Positions 8,925-19,390 are shown, counted from the first letter of the stretch. The stretch: DNA of 64,000 nucleotides from Niveibacterium sp. SC-1 (GCF_038235435.1 NZ_CP151275.1:4464001-4528000), one strand, 5' to 3'. The notes: generated by a model not told the origin, from the sequence alone. Program-made: numbers and translations.

Positions 8925-9218
8925 ATGAGCCACAGTGAGAAGCTCGCCCTCGCCGCACGCCTGCATGTGCTGCTGCGGCGCCTGACCGGGCGCGTCACCG
9001 ACACCGAATGGATGGTCAGCAACGCCGACTACGCGATGGAAGTGCTGCGGCTCGCGCGTGCCACCGTCGACGACGAGCTGCTCGGCCAGGCCACGCGCTT
9101 CGAGACCCTGCTGCGCGAGGCCGCGCCTGCGCCGGCCCGTCCGCTGCTCGACCGGCTGCGGGAGCCCGCCTCGCCGGCCACGCACGATGTGCAGCGCTAT
9201 GTGGGGCGTCTGCGCTAG
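8925..9218 (+). CDS. Small helical protein downstream of amt
   Basis: This 97-residue product starts 12 bp after amt with a strong GGGAGG ribosome binding site, so it is co-transcribed. It is predicted mostly alpha-helical, soluble, rich in Leu/Arg/Ala, with no cysteine pair or membrane segment. I do not recognise a family. By position it may belong to the nitrogen-limitation response, but nothing in the sequence shows how. It is convergent with the GGDEF gene that ends 8 bp further on. Confidence 0.75.
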   Translation: MSHSEKLALAARLHVLLRRLTGRVTDTEWMVSNADYAMEVLRLARATVDDELLGQATRFETLLREAAPAPARPLLDRLREPASPATHDVQRYVGRLR

Positions 9219-9225
9219 CGGCCGC

Positions 9226-11535
9226 TCAATTGCTCGCCGAGCGGTCGAGGGTCTTGCGTCGCCGCTTCTCGTCGTAGAGCTGCTGGTCGGCGATCTCCAT
9301 GTAGCCGTCGAGCCCGCGCGCCTCGGGCGGCACGCTGACGATGCCCAGGCTCGCCGACAGCGTCCAGGGCTGGCCGCCTTCCCGGTTGAAGGTCGCGATG
9401 CGCGCGGCCAGACGCTCGCGCACCGCGGCCAGTGCCTGCGGCGAGGTGTTGCCGCGCGAGAGCACCGCGAACTCGTCGCCACCGAAGCGCGCGATCAGGT
9501 CCTCGGCGCGGAAGCTGGCACGCAGGGCCGCCGCCAGCGCGCGCAGGGCGGCATCACCGGCCGCATGACCCCAGGTGTCGTTGATCATCTTGAGGCCGTC
9601 CATGTCGGCCGAGATCAGGACAGCCCCATCGCTGTTGTCGCCCCGCACCGCCCGGGCGAAGAAACCGCGCCGGTTCAGGAGCCGCGTGAGTTCGTCATGC
9701 TCGGCCAGCGCGATCAGCTGCTCGTTGCTGGTGTGCGCGCGATCCAGGTCCCGGCGCAGCAACTCGCGGGCGCGGTCGAGTTCGCCCACCACCATGGTGC
9801 TGGTGACGAGGTTGGAGATCGATTCGCGCAGTTGCTCCAGATGCACGCTGTAGCGGCGCGAGACATCCACGATCAGATAACCGTAGTGCTCATGCTGCTG
9901 GAATATCGGCAGGATGCCGTAGAGCGCGGCGCCGTCCTGGTGGAACACCGGCATCGGCAGGAGCTCGGCAGTCGGGAAGCGCTCGAAGTCCGCGGTGGAC
10001 ATCGCGTCGCCATCGCGGATCGCCAGTACCAGCTGGCCTTCTTCCGGCAGGTCGCAGGCGTCCCAGCTGTGCATGCTGCCCAGGCGCGGAAACAGCACCA
10101 GGTAGGCGTTGCGCACCTGCAGGGAAAGCAGGCCCTCACGCAGGAAGGCGAGCATGCCCGAGAGGTTGAAGTCGCGACTGGGCAGGCGAGTGAGCAGGAT
10201 GCTGGAGAGCATCCATGCGGGGAAGGCGCGTTCGAGCACTTCGTTCGCGTTGCCCATGCGCTCATGGTCCGAGAGCCAGGCCTGCGCCTCGAAGAGCAAC
10301 GCATCCGCACCGAGCGTGCCCGCCACGGCGGGGGGCGGCAGCTGCGCGCATTCGCGATGCAGGACGCGCAGCATGTTGTGCAGGTCCTGAAAAGGGAGCG
10401 GCACCGCGTGCGGGGAGCGGCCCACCGAAGAAGCGGCCTCCAGCAGATCGCGGCGCGGATTGCCGGCGCTCCCGTGGCGCCACAGGGCACCGCCCCCTCG
10501 CGTGGCACGCGCCCGCGAGGCTGCGGCGGACAGGGCTTCGATCAGCACGCCCGCCGCGCCCGAGAGCTCGTCGCGCAGGGCCGCACGGAGCAGTTCCAGC
10601 TCATGCTCCGCTTGCGCCGGGGCCTCCCACAAGGCGCCGAGGTCGGCATGCGCAGACAGCGCCGAACAACCGCAGGAACGACGCAGGATCGCCCGCGTGG
10701 CGACGCGCGTTTGTGCGGGCGCCGCCTCGCCATTGCGCAGGCGCTCCACCAGCATGCGCAGGGCCAGCTCCGCCTGGCCCGCGGTCTCCTGCCGTACCGA
10801 GCTCAAGGGAGGGCCGTCGTTGAGCGTCGCGGCGAGGTCGTCGAAGCCGCCCACGGCGATGTCCTCCGGCACCTGCAGGCCGTGCTCGGTCAGCGCCGCA
10901 ATCGCGGCGAAGGCCATCTGGTCGTTCGCCGCGATGATCGCCTCGGGCAGGCGGCCGCTCGCGAGCAGTCGCGCGATCGCTGCCCGCCCGGCGATCTGGA
11001 AGAAGGTACCGGGGAGGATCAGGGACTCATCCAGCGGCACGCCCGCATTGGCATGGCAGGCGCGGAAGGTGGCGAGCCGTTCGATCGCGTCCTCGTTGTG
11101 CTCCGGCCCGGCGATGAAGGCGATGCGCCGGCAACCGTGATGCAGCAAGAAATGGTCGACCAGCTCGCCCATGCCGCGCGCGTTATCGGGCTTGATCACG
11201 GGAATGTCGCCGCTGGCCTTGCCGATGCTGACGACCGGGATATCGCCCAGGCGGGCGAAGAAGCGTTCGATCTGCTCCGGGGGCACGGTCCAGGCGAACG
11301 AGGCCGTTACGCTGAGGATGCCGTCCAGCGCCACCCGCCGCGCGAGTTCGAAGGCGATGTTCGCCTCACCGCGCCAGAAACTGTTGTCGGTCGCCAGCTC
11401 GTTGCCGGGAAAGCACAGCAACTGCACGTCCTGCTCCTGGGCTGCCGCGCGCAAGCCGCTCAGGATCCCGGCCTGGTACATACCGTCCAGTTCGTTGATG
11501 AGCAGCCCTATCCTCAATCTGCGCGGCTGTTCCAT
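9226..11535 (-). CDS. LacI-type ligand-binding fold fused to GGDEF diguanylate cyclase (paralogue 1)
   Basis: The product has 769 residues from ATG 11535, chosen because GGGAG lies 7 nt upstream; a GTG at 11559 is also open. Residues about 8-280 form a Peripla_BP_3 sugar-binding fold as in LacI/GalR regulators (RIGLLINELDGMYQ, AIIAANDQMAFA, VPEDIAVGGFDDL), but with no HTH, signal peptide or membrane helix. A conserved SCGC motif (about 285-288) follows, then a helical/GAF-like middle and a C-terminal GGDEF domain with an intact active site (about residue 684). An RxxD inhibitory site (RAED) lies five residues before it, indicating c-di-GMP synthesis with product inhibition. It is probably a cytosolic small-molecule sensor; the ligand is unknown. 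Two close paralogues lie at 17165 and 19547. Confidence 0.92.
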   Translation of the reverse strand: MEQPRRLRIGLLINELDGMYQAGILSGLRAAAQEQDVQLLCFPGNELATDNSFWRGEANIAFELARRVALDGILSVTASFAWTVPPEQIERFFARLGDIPVVSIGKASGDIPVIKPDNARGMGELVDHFLLHHGCRRIAFIAGPEHNEDAIERLATFRACHANAGVPLDESLILPGTFFQIAGRAAIARLLASGRLPEAIIAANDQMAFAAIAALTEHGLQVPEDIAVGGFDDLAATLNDGPPLSSVRQETAGQAELALRMLVERLRNGEAAPAQTRVATRAILRRSCGCSALSAHADLGALWEAPAQAEHELELLRAALRDELSGAAGVLIEALSAAASRARATRGGGALWRHGSAGNPRRDLLEAASSVGRSPHAVPLPFQDLHNMLRVLHRECAQLPPPAVAGTLGADALLFEAQAWLSDHERMGNANEVLERAFPAWMLSSILLTRLPSRDFNLSGMLAFLREGLLSLQVRNAYLVLFPRLGSMHSWDACDLPEEGQLVLAIRDGDAMSTADFERFPTAELLPMPVFHQDGAALYGILPIFQQHEHYGYLIVDVSRRYSVHLEQLRESISNLVTSTMVVGELDRARELLRRDLDRAHTSNEQLIALAEHDELTRLLNRRGFFARAVRGDNSDGAVLISADMDGLKMINDTWGHAAGDAALRALAAALRASFRAEDLIARFGGDEFAVLSRGNTSPQALAAVRERLAARIATFNREGGQPWTLSASLGIVSVPPEARGLDGYMEIADQQLYDEKRRRKTLDRSASN

Positions 11536-11762
11536 ATCTGCTCCCTGCTCGTCCGTCACTGGCGCGCTTGCGGCGCCCTGCGGCGAATTCGCGATTCCTT
11601 GATCAGCTCATGCCACGCGAGGAAACCTCGCCCGGGCATGGCACATCCCTTCACATGTTAGACGGCGCCCGGTCCCCGCGAGCAAGCTTGCCGGGGCACG
11701 CCGACGCAGCGACCAGCAAGAACTCCTAGAATCTCCACTTCCCAGCCTGTACCGGACCGACC

Positions 11763-14462
11763 ATGCGTACCGACACCCCTGCCGCGATCTTCCTCTCCGA
11801 CTACACGCCACCCGCCTTCCTGATCGACGCCGTGGATCTGGACATCGCGATCCTTGAAGAGTGCACCCGCGTCACCGCCCGCCTGGTCATGCGGCGCAAT
11901 ACCGACAGCGTCGACCCGAACGCGAGCCTGGTGCTAGACGGCGAGGACCTGGAACTCGAATCGATTATGCTCAACGGCCTGCGGCTCACCCAGGGTGAGT
12001 TCGTGCTCAACCGCGACCAGCTCATCCTGCATGTGGAGTTGCCCGAGGCCTTCGTGCTGGAAACGGTCAGCCGTATCGATCCGGACAAGAACACCCAGCT
12101 CTCCGGCCTCTACCGCTCCAAGGACGGCTACTTTACCCAGTGCGAGGCACAGGGCTTCCGCCGCATCACCTGGTTCCTCGACCGACCCGACGTCATGGCC
12201 AAATACACCGTGACGATCCATGCGGACCGGCAGCGCTTCCCGGTCCTGCTCTCCAACGGCAACCCGGTCGGCACCGGCAGCGAGGATGGCGGGCGGCACT
12301 GGGCCAAGTGGGTGGACCCCTTCCGCAAGCCCGCCTATCTCTTCGCCATGGTGGCCGGCAAGCTCGACGTGCTCGAAGACGAGTACGTGACCCGCTCCGG
12401 CCGCAAGGTGCGCTGCGCGGTCTATGTCGAACCGGGCAAGCTCGACCAGTGCGGCCACGCGATGGCCGCCATCAAGAAGTCGATGAAGTGGGACGAGGAC
12501 GTCTTTGGCCTGGAGATGGACCTGGACCACTACATGATCGTCGCGGTCGGCGACTTCAATATGGGCGCGATGGAGAACAAGGGCCTGAACATCTTCAACA
12601 CGAAGTACGTGCTCGCCCGCCAGGACACCGCCACCGACACGGATTTCCAGAACATCGACCGCGTCGTCGCACACGAGTATTTCCACAACTGGACCGGCAA
12701 TCGCGTGACCTGCCGCGACTGGTTCCAGCTCTCGCTCAAGGAAGGCCTCACCGTCTTCCGCGACCAGCAGTTCGGCATGGACGTGCACTCGGCCGGCGTC
12801 ACCCGCATCCAGGAAGTGCGCCTTCTGCGCGCCGCCCAGTTCCCCGAGGACGCGGGCCCGATGGCGCATCCGATCCGTCCCGCGAGCTACGCCGAGATCA
12901 ACAACTTCTACACCGCCACGGTCTATGAGAAGGGCGCGGAAGTCGTGCGCATGATCCACACGCTGATCGGGCCAGAAGCCTTCCGTGCCGGGATGGATCT
13001 GTACTTCGCGCGCCACGACGGCCAGGCCGTCACCTGCGAGGACTTCGTCGCCGCCATGCAGGATGCCGCGGGCGCGGACTTCGCCCAGTTCAAGCGCTGG
13101 TACAACCAGGCCGGTACGCCGCGACTGATCGCGCGCGGCGAATACCACGCCGACAGCCGACGCTTCGTCCTCAAGCTCGAACAACACTATCCGCCCACCG
13201 CCTACGAGAAGCGGATGGAGTCGCAAGGGCGCCTGCTCGAACGCGGGCCGTACCACATGCCGGTCGTGGTGGCGCTGGTCGACGCCCAGGGCGAGGCCCT
13301 GCCGCTGCGGCTTGCCGGCGAAGCCTCGGCGCAAGGCAAGGAACGCGTGCTTTCGCTGCGTGACGCGCGCGAAGAGTTCATCTTCGAAGACGTCCCGGCG
13401 GCGCCCGTGCCTTCTCTGCTGCGCGGCTTCTCCGCACCGGTGGTGCTGGACTACCCCTACAGCGAGGCCGAGCTCGCTCACCTGATGGCCCACGACAACG
13501 ACGCCTTCAATCGCTGGGAGGCTGGCCAGCGCCTCGCCACGGACATCCTGCTCGCCGGCATCGCGGCGCTCAAGGCCGACGCGGGCGACACGCAAAGCTG
13601 GATTCCCGCAAGCTATGCCGAGGCCGTGCGCCGCGTGCTCGCTTCGGCCTTCGCCGACGGAGGCGACCCCGCCCTGGTCGCCGAGGCCATGGCCCTGCCC
13701 TCGGAGGTGATCCTGGCCGAAGCCATCGCAGGCGAGACCGATCCGGATGCGATCCACGCCGCGCGCAACGCCCTGCGCCGCCATCTCGCCCAGGCGCTGC
13801 GCGAAGACTTCGAGGCCGCGTACGAAAGGCTCAAGGTCACGGCCCCCTACTCGCCCGAGAGCGCCCAGGCCGGGGCCCGCGCGTTGCGCAACGCCTGCCT
13901 CTCCTACCTCACGGAAATCGAGGGGCAGCAGGCGGGCGCCCGCGCCGCGGCCCAGTTCGCCGCGGCCGACAACATGAGCGACACGATGGCCGCGCTCTCC
14001 GCGCTCGCCAACCTCGACTGCCCCGAGCGCGAGCCCGCGCTGGCGGACTTCTTCGCACGCTGGAAGGACGAGGCCCTGGTGGTCGACAAATGGCTCAATG
14101 TGCAGGCCACCTCGCGCCTGCCCGGCACCGGCGCGCGGGTGCGCGAACTGCTCGCGCACCCGGCCTTCGACCTGAAGAATCCGAACAAGGTCTACTCGCT
14201 GGTGCGCGCCTTCTGCGCCGCCAACCCCAAGCACTTCCACGCCGCCGACGGCTCGGGCTACCGCTTCGCCGCCGACGTGATCCTCGCGCTCGACCCGGCC
14301 AACCCGCAGGTCGCGGCACGCATCGCCCGCAGCTTCGACCGCTGGCGCAAGTTCGACGCCGGTCGCCAGCAACACGCCCGCACCGAACTGCAACGCATCC
14401 AGGCCGAGGGCGCGCTCTCACGCGACGTCGCCGAGGTGGTGGGCAAGGCACTGGCCGACTGA
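11763..14462 (+). CDS. pepN: Aminopeptidase N (M1 zinc metallopeptidase)
   Basis: This 899-residue protein has the usual length of bacterial PepN. It removes N-terminal residues from peptides in the cytosol. It contains GAMENKGLN (about residue 267, substrate N-terminus recognition) and the zinc site HEYFH (304-308) with the third ligand Glu 18 residues later in LKEGLTVF. The DUF3458 Ig-like domain and the all-helical C-terminal domain follow in order. The ATG at 11763 fits the family N-terminus. It is divergent from the GGDEF gene upstream. Confidence 0.97.
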   Translation: MRTDTPAAIFLSDYTPPAFLIDAVDLDIAILEECTRVTARLVMRRNTDSVDPNASLVLDGEDLELESIMLNGLRLTQGEFVLNRDQLILHVELPEAFVLETVSRIDPDKNTQLSGLYRSKDGYFTQCEAQGFRRITWFLDRPDVMAKYTVTIHADRQRFPVLLSNGNPVGTGSEDGGRHWAKWVDPFRKPAYLFAMVAGKLDVLEDEYVTRSGRKVRCAVYVEPGKLDQCGHAMAAIKKSMKWDEDVFGLEMDLDHYMIVAVGDFNMGAMENKGLNIFNTKYVLARQDTATDTDFQNIDRVVAHEYFHNWTGNRVTCRDWFQLSLKEGLTVFRDQQFGMDVHSAGVTRIQEVRLLRAAQFPEDAGPMAHPIRPASYAEINNFYTATVYEKGAEVVRMIHTLIGPEAFRAGMDLYFARHDGQAVTCEDFVAAMQDAAGADFAQFKRWYNQAGTPRLIARGEYHADSRRFVLKLEQHYPPTAYEKRMESQGRLLERGPYHMPVVVALVDAQGEALPLRLAGEASAQGKERVLSLRDAREEFIFEDVPAAPVPSLLRGFSAPVVLDYPYSEAELAHLMAHDNDAFNRWEAGQRLATDILLAGIAALKADAGDTQSWIPASYAEAVRRVLASAFADGGDPALVAEAMALPSEVILAEAIAGETDPDAIHAARNALRRHLAQALREDFEAAYERLKVTAPYSPESAQAGARALRNACLSYLTEIEGQQAGARAAAQFAAADNMSDTMAALSALANLDCPEREPALADFFARWKDEALVVDKWLNVQATSRLPGTGARVRELLAHPAFDLKNPNKVYSLVRAFCAANPKHFHAADGSGYRFAADVILALDPANPQVAARIARSFDRWRKFDAGRQQHARTELQRIQAEGALSRDVAEVVGKALAD

Positions 14463-14610
14463 GACGGACCGATGAAGGCGGACTGGTGACGGGGCTCAGG
14501 CTCGGTCACCGGCCGACACTGCAATCGCCCAGTAACGCCCCGCCCATACGCTCGGGTACAGAAGGGCGCCCGGCATCTCGCCCAGGGTCGCCCCGGTCAG
14601 GGAGCGTGGC

Positions 14611-17133
14611 ATGGACAGACGGGCGTTTCTGCGCAATTCGGGTTTCTGGACGGCATCGGTCGCGCTGGGCGGCCTTGGCGGATGTGGTGGCGGAGATGAT
14701 CCGGCGCCCGCTCCGCCGCCACCGCCGGTAGACAGTCCGGCACCCGCCGCTGGCGCGGGATGGAAGTTCCCGCAGAGCATCGCCTCCGGCGATCCGCGTG
14801 CCGATGGCGTGATGCTGTGGACTCGCGTCGTGCCGCTTGCCGCCGACGATGTCCTCACTGCCGGCAACGCAGGCGACTTCAGCATCCGCCTGATCGTGAC
14901 GGCCGCCGACAACGCGACGCTGCTCGGCAGCAATCAGGTCTTGCAAGGCACGCTCGCGGTCGACAACCGCATCCCCGTGCTCGCGCGCTGGGACAACACC
15001 GTGCGCAACAAGGTGAGCGGTCTCGCTCCCGCCACCACCTACTACTACCAGTTCATCGCCGGCGAGGTCCGCTCGCGGGTGGGGCGCTTCCGCACCGCGC
15101 CGGCGGCGGACGCCGACCTGGCCGAGCTGCGTTTTGCCTTCATGACCTGCCAGGACTGGAGCGTCAATCACTGGGGCGCTTTCGACGAGATCTCGCGCAA
15201 CGAGAACATCGATCTGGTCGTGCACCTAGGCGACTACATTTACGAGACCGTGGGTGAGGCCTTCCAGAGCGGCGCGGTGGAAGACCGCCACGACGCCCTG
15301 GTGCTGCCCGACGGCACGTTCAAGAGCGGCAGCGGTGGCCCCAAGTACGCGAGCAGCCTTGCGGACTATCGCTACCTCTACAAGAAGTACCGCACCGATG
15401 CGCGCCTGCAGGCGGTCCATGAGCGCTTCGCCTTCGTCGCGACCTGGGACGATCACGAGTTCTCGGACGACTGCTGGGGCGACGCGGAGACCTACGACAA
15501 CGGCTTCTACGATGCCGCCACCGGGCAGGCCGGCAACACTGAGCAACCGCAGCGGCGCCGCTCCGCGAACCAGGCCTGGTTCGAGTTCATGCCCGCCGAC
15601 GTCGCCTTCGACGACAGCGTCGCGGGTTACGCGACGATCCGCATCTATCGGGAGCTGCGCTTCGGCAAGCTCGCCCACTTCGTGGTGACCGACGAACGCC
15701 TCTATCGCTCCGACCACATCATCCCCGAGGCCGCGCCCAATCCCGCGACCGGCGCAGCCCTGGGTTCGGTCGGGGCGCGCTACTTCGTGCCGGCGCCAAC
15801 GCGCGACGCGCTCGAGGCGCAGAAGATCCTCGCGGCCCCGGCGAGCGATCCGCTGGCGCGGGTCTCGATCCTCGGCAGCACGCAGCGCCAGTGGTGGAAG
15901 GACACCGTGAAGAACTCGCCCGCCACCTGGAAGCTGTGGTGCAACGAGGTCTCGCTACTGCGCATGGGCCTGGACGGCACCCAGGCCGTCGCCACCCTGC
16001 TCGCGCTCAACGCGGTGAGCACGCTCGCCACCAACATCGGCACGGCCGCCGCCAGCACCGGCGGGAACATCCCCGCGGCGGGCGCGGTGGTGGCCGCGAT
16101 GACGGCCGGCGCAAGCCAGGCAATCGCGGGTGCGGGTGCAACAGCGATTGCCACGGCGCTCGCGACCAGTGCGGATCCGCTGACTGCGGCCGTGGGCGCG
16201 GGTCTCTCCGCCGCACAGGCGGGCATCGCGGTGGCGGCCTTCAACGCGGCCGCCGCGGCCAGCGGCGCCACCGCGCAGGCGAGCGCCGCCGCCCAGGTCA
16301 TTGCCTTCGGCTACATCAAACCCGACATCGTCGCCAAGGGTGCGGCCTCTGCCTTCGTCGTCGCCAGCGGCCAGGCCGCCACGCTGGCACCTTTCTTCGC
16401 GCGCTATCTGCTCAACTGCGACCAGTGGGACGGCTACAACGCCGAGCGCAAGAACCTGATGGCCCACCTTAAGGACAACGCCATCCAGAACGTCGTCGCC
16501 CTGACCGGCGACCTGCATTCTTTCCACGCCGGCGCGGTGAGCGACGACTTCGACGCAAGCGGTGGCGGCACGCCCGTCATGGTCGATCTGGTCACTGCCG
16601 GCATCAGCTCGGATTCTTTCTTCAGCTACTTCGCGGACGCCACCAACGGCTCGGCCTTGTCCAACCTGGTGTTCTATCCGCTCAACGTGCCGGTGACGGG
16701 ACTGGGTACGCTGGCGTTGCACTTCAACCTCTTCGACTTCACGATCGCCCGCAGCGCGCCGACGCTGGACCAGCTGGCCGAGCAGACGCGAGTGCAGCTG
16801 CGCGGCGCGCTGGCGGCCAAGGGCGTCCCCGCGGCCAGTCTGGATGCCACGACCGACGCGGTGCTGGCCGGCCTCAAGGCCGACCCCGCCTTCGCCACGC
16901 AACTGCTCGCCCTCGCGGGCCAGCTCGCGGGCCTGCACAGCAATCCCTGGATCCGTCATATCAACACCGACGCGCAGGGCTACGCGGTGGTCACGCTCAC
17001 GCCCGGGGCGATGCAATGCAGCTTCCGCGAACTGAACCGCCTGGAAGCCGGCAAGGCGCCCGCGACGACGCTCGCGCGCACGGTGAAGCTGCAGGTGACG
17101 GCCGGGACCGCCGCGGTGAACCTGCTGGCCTGA
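14611..17133 (+). CDS. PhoD-like phosphatase/phosphodiesterase, Tat-exported lipoprotein, with Ala-rich insertion
   Basis: The product has 840 residues. The N-terminus MDRRAFLRNSG is a twin-arginine signal, followed by LGGCGG, a lipobox, and a Pro-rich linker. A PhoD_N domain (about 50-165) precedes the metallophosphatase domain with HLGDYIYE (about 205-212), WDDHEFSDDCWGD and ALTGDLHSFHAG, which supply metal ligands. PhoD enzymes release phosphate from phosphomonoesters and diesters outside the cytoplasm. Unusually, residues about 453-590 are a low-complexity Ala/Gly/Thr-rich stretch splitting the catalytic domain, and the protein is longer than typical PhoD (about 500-600 aa). The ATG follows GGGAG. 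Confidence 0.88.
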   Translation: MDRRAFLRNSGFWTASVALGGLGGCGGGDDPAPAPPPPPVDSPAPAAGAGWKFPQSIASGDPRADGVMLWTRVVPLAADDVLTAGNAGDFSIRLIVTAADNATLLGSNQVLQGTLAVDNRIPVLARWDNTVRNKVSGLAPATTYYYQFIAGEVRSRVGRFRTAPAADADLAELRFAFMTCQDWSVNHWGAFDEISRNENIDLVVHLGDYIYETVGEAFQSGAVEDRHDALVLPDGTFKSGSGGPKYASSLADYRYLYKKYRTDARLQAVHERFAFVATWDDHEFSDDCWGDAETYDNGFYDAATGQAGNTEQPQRRRSANQAWFEFMPADVAFDDSVAGYATIRIYRELRFGKLAHFVVTDERLYRSDHIIPEAAPNPATGAALGSVGARYFVPAPTRDALEAQKILAAPASDPLARVSILGSTQRQWWKDTVKNSPATWKLWCNEVSLLRMGLDGTQAVATLLALNAVSTLATNIGTAAASTGGNIPAAGAVVAAMTAGASQAIAGAGATAIATALATSADPLTAAVGAGLSAAQAGIAVAAFNAAAAASGATAQASAAAQVIAFGYIKPDIVAKGAASAFVVASGQAATLAPFFARYLLNCDQWDGYNAERKNLMAHLKDNAIQNVVALTGDLHSFHAGAVSDDFDASGGGTPVMVDLVTAGISSDSFFSYFADATNGSALSNLVFYPLNVPVTGLGTLALHFNLFDFTIARSAPTLDQLAEQTRVQLRGALAAKGVPAASLDATTDAVLAGLKADPAFATQLLALAGQLAGLHSNPWIRHINTDAQGYAVVTLTPGAMQCSFRELNRLEAGKAPATTLARTVKLQVTAGTAAVNLLA

Positions 17134-17164
17134 GGGCGACCGAAGCGGTGTCGCCGGCGCCGCT

Positions 17165-19390
17165 TCAGTCCGGCGGCGGCGCGTCGCCCGCTGCGGGGGC
17201 GGGTGCGAGCAGCTTGCGCTGGCGCTTGTCGGCGTACATCAGTCGGTCGCTCGCAGCCAGGTGTTGCTCGATGGGCGTGTGGTCACGCCCATCGAGGGCC
17301 AGGATCCCCAGGCTGGCCGAAAGCGGCGCCGGCGGCCGCGCTTCGACGTTGAAGGCGGCCATGCGCTGGCGCAGGCGCTCGCGCACCACGGTCTCGCCGC
17401 CACGCCCCGGCGTGCCGGAAAGCACCGCGAATTCGTCGCCACCGAAGCGCGCGATCAGGTCACCTCCACGAAAGCTGCTCCGCAGCACCTGCGCGAGCGC
17501 ACGCAGCGCATCGTCGCCAGCAGCATGGCCGAAGGTGTCGTTGATGTACTTGAGGCCATCCATGTCGAGCGAGATCAGGAGCTGGCTGCCTGGCTGGCCC
17601 GCGCGCAGCGCCTCGGCGCGCGAGAGGAAGCCGCGCCGGTTGAGCAGTCCGGTGAGTACGTCGTGTTCGGCCAGGGCGGCAAGCTGCTCGTTGGCGGCCT
17701 GGGCGCGGTCGAGATCCACGCGCAGCAGCTCACGCGCATGGTCGAGCTCGCCTACCACCATCACCGTCGCAATGAAGTTGGAGATGGCCTCGCGCAACTG
17801 CTCGACGTCCACCTGGTATTCGCGCGTCACATCGAGGATCAGGTAGCCGTAGTGCTCGCGCCGCTGAAAGAGCGGCAACAGGGCGTAGGTGGCGTAGCCG
17901 GGCTCGTGGAAGAGCGGCAGGGGCAGGAGTTCGGCGCTGCGAAAACGCGGCAGCTCGGCGGTGGAGAGCACTTCGCCGTCGCGGATGGCGAGCACCAGCT
18001 GCGCCTCCTCCGGCAGGTCGATGTCGTCCCAGCGACGCACCGCGCCCACGCGCGGATAGAGCGCCAGATACGCATTGCGTGCGCCCAGCGACAGCAGGCC
18101 TTCGGCGAGGAACTGCGCCATGCCGGTGAGGGTGAATTCGCTGGCGGACATGCGCGTGACCAGGCTGCGTGAAAGCAGCCAGGCCGGGAAGATGCGTTCG
18201 AGTACCAGGCCGGTGTTGTAGAGCCGCTCCTGCTCGGCCAACCAGCGCGGCGCGGCGTCCAGCAAGGCATCCACCTGCGTGGGCGGCCGCCGGGTGACGC
18301 GCTCGGCCTCCAGGCATTCGAGTTGCACCAGTTGCAGGGCATGCTGCAGGTCGTCGAAGCCGCGGCCCTTGCTGTGCGCCTCCATCAGGGCCGTGGACAG
18401 CGCCTGCTCGAGGCTGCCGGCGGCGCCGTCCTGCTCGCCCACGACCGCCTCGCGCAGGGCACCCAACAGCGCTTCGGCGGCCTCGGGGTATTCCCAATGC
18501 ACGTCGGCGCGGCCTGGTACGGTGAGGCCAGCACACCCGCAGGAACGGCGTGCCACAAAGCGTGTGGGCACCGGGGTGCAGGCGGCGAGCGGATTGCCTT
18601 CGCGCAGATGGCTCACCAGCATGCACAGCGCCAGCGCGGCCTGCCCGGCGGCATCCTGCCTGACGGAAGCCAGCGGGGGGCCATCAGGCAGCAAGGCGGC
18701 CAGATCGTCGAAGCCGCCGACGGCGATGTCCTGCGGCACCCGCACGCCGTTCTCGATCAGCGTGGCGATGACGGCGAAGCCCATCTCGTCGTTGGCGGCG
18801 ATGATGGCCTGGGGGCGCTCCGCAGCGGCCAGAAGGCGCCGGGTCGCCGTCCGCCCCGTCTCACTGTAGAAGTCCCCGGGAAGGATCCACTCCTCCCTGA
18901 GCGGCAGGCCGGCCGCCGCGTGGCGCTCCCGGAAGACCTCCAGGCGTTCGCGCGCGTCGGCATTGTCGGCAGGCCCGCAGATGAAGGCGAGGCGCTGGTA
19001 GCCGTGATGGACCAGGAAGTGGTCCATCAGCTCGGCCATGCCCTTGCGATTGTCCGGTTCGAGCACGGGGATGCTGCCGGTGGCACGCCCCACGCTCACC
19101 ATGGGGGTGCGTTCGAAGCGACGGAAGAAGCGTTCGCGACCGGTCGCGTCCAGGTTCCAGATGAAGGTGCCGGTGATGCTGATGATGCCGTCCAGGCGGG
19201 TGCGGGCGGCGAACTCGAAAGCCACGTTGAACTCGCGCCAGAAGTCTTGTTCGTTGCCCGGCTCGCTGCCCGGAAAGCACAGCAGATGCACGTCCAGCTC
19301 GGCGGCCGCGCGCCGCATGCCGCGCACCAGTTCGGACTGGTAGAGCCCCTCGAACTTCTGGAACAGCAGCCCGATCCGCAATGGACGCAT
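17165..19390 (-). CDS. LacI-type ligand-binding fold fused to GGDEF diguanylate cyclase (paralogue 2)
   Basis: This 741-residue protein has the same architecture as the 9226 gene: Peripla_BP_3 fold (about 1-280; RIGLLFQKFEGLYQ, AIIAANDEMGFA, VPQDIAVGGFDDL), the cysteine motif SCGC (about 282), a middle region with LPEEAQLVLAIRDGEV, and a GGDEF domain (about residue 649) with RGGD as I-site. There is no signal peptide, transmembrane helix or DNA-binding domain. It is closest to its immediate upstream neighbour at 19547, as in a tandem duplication, though each gene has its own leader region of about 150 bp. Differences in the sensor pocket between copies suggest different ligands. Confidence 0.92.
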   Translation of the reverse strand: MRPLRIGLLFQKFEGLYQSELVRGMRRAAAELDVHLLCFPGSEPGNEQDFWREFNVAFEFAARTRLDGIISITGTFIWNLDATGRERFFRRFERTPMVSVGRATGSIPVLEPDNRKGMAELMDHFLVHHGYQRLAFICGPADNADARERLEVFRERHAAAGLPLREEWILPGDFYSETGRTATRRLLAAAERPQAIIAANDEMGFAVIATLIENGVRVPQDIAVGGFDDLAALLPDGPPLASVRQDAAGQAALALCMLVSHLREGNPLAACTPVPTRFVARRSCGCAGLTVPGRADVHWEYPEAAEALLGALREAVVGEQDGAAGSLEQALSTALMEAHSKGRGFDDLQHALQLVQLECLEAERVTRRPPTQVDALLDAAPRWLAEQERLYNTGLVLERIFPAWLLSRSLVTRMSASEFTLTGMAQFLAEGLLSLGARNAYLALYPRVGAVRRWDDIDLPEEAQLVLAIRDGEVLSTAELPRFRSAELLPLPLFHEPGYATYALLPLFQRREHYGYLILDVTREYQVDVEQLREAISNFIATVMVVGELDHARELLRVDLDRAQAANEQLAALAEHDVLTGLLNRRGFLSRAEALRAGQPGSQLLISLDMDGLKYINDTFGHAAGDDALRALAQVLRSSFRGGDLIARFGGDEFAVLSGTPGRGGETVVRERLRQRMAAFNVEARPPAPLSASLGILALDGRDHTPIEQHLAASDRLMYADKRQRKLLAPAPAAGDAPPPD

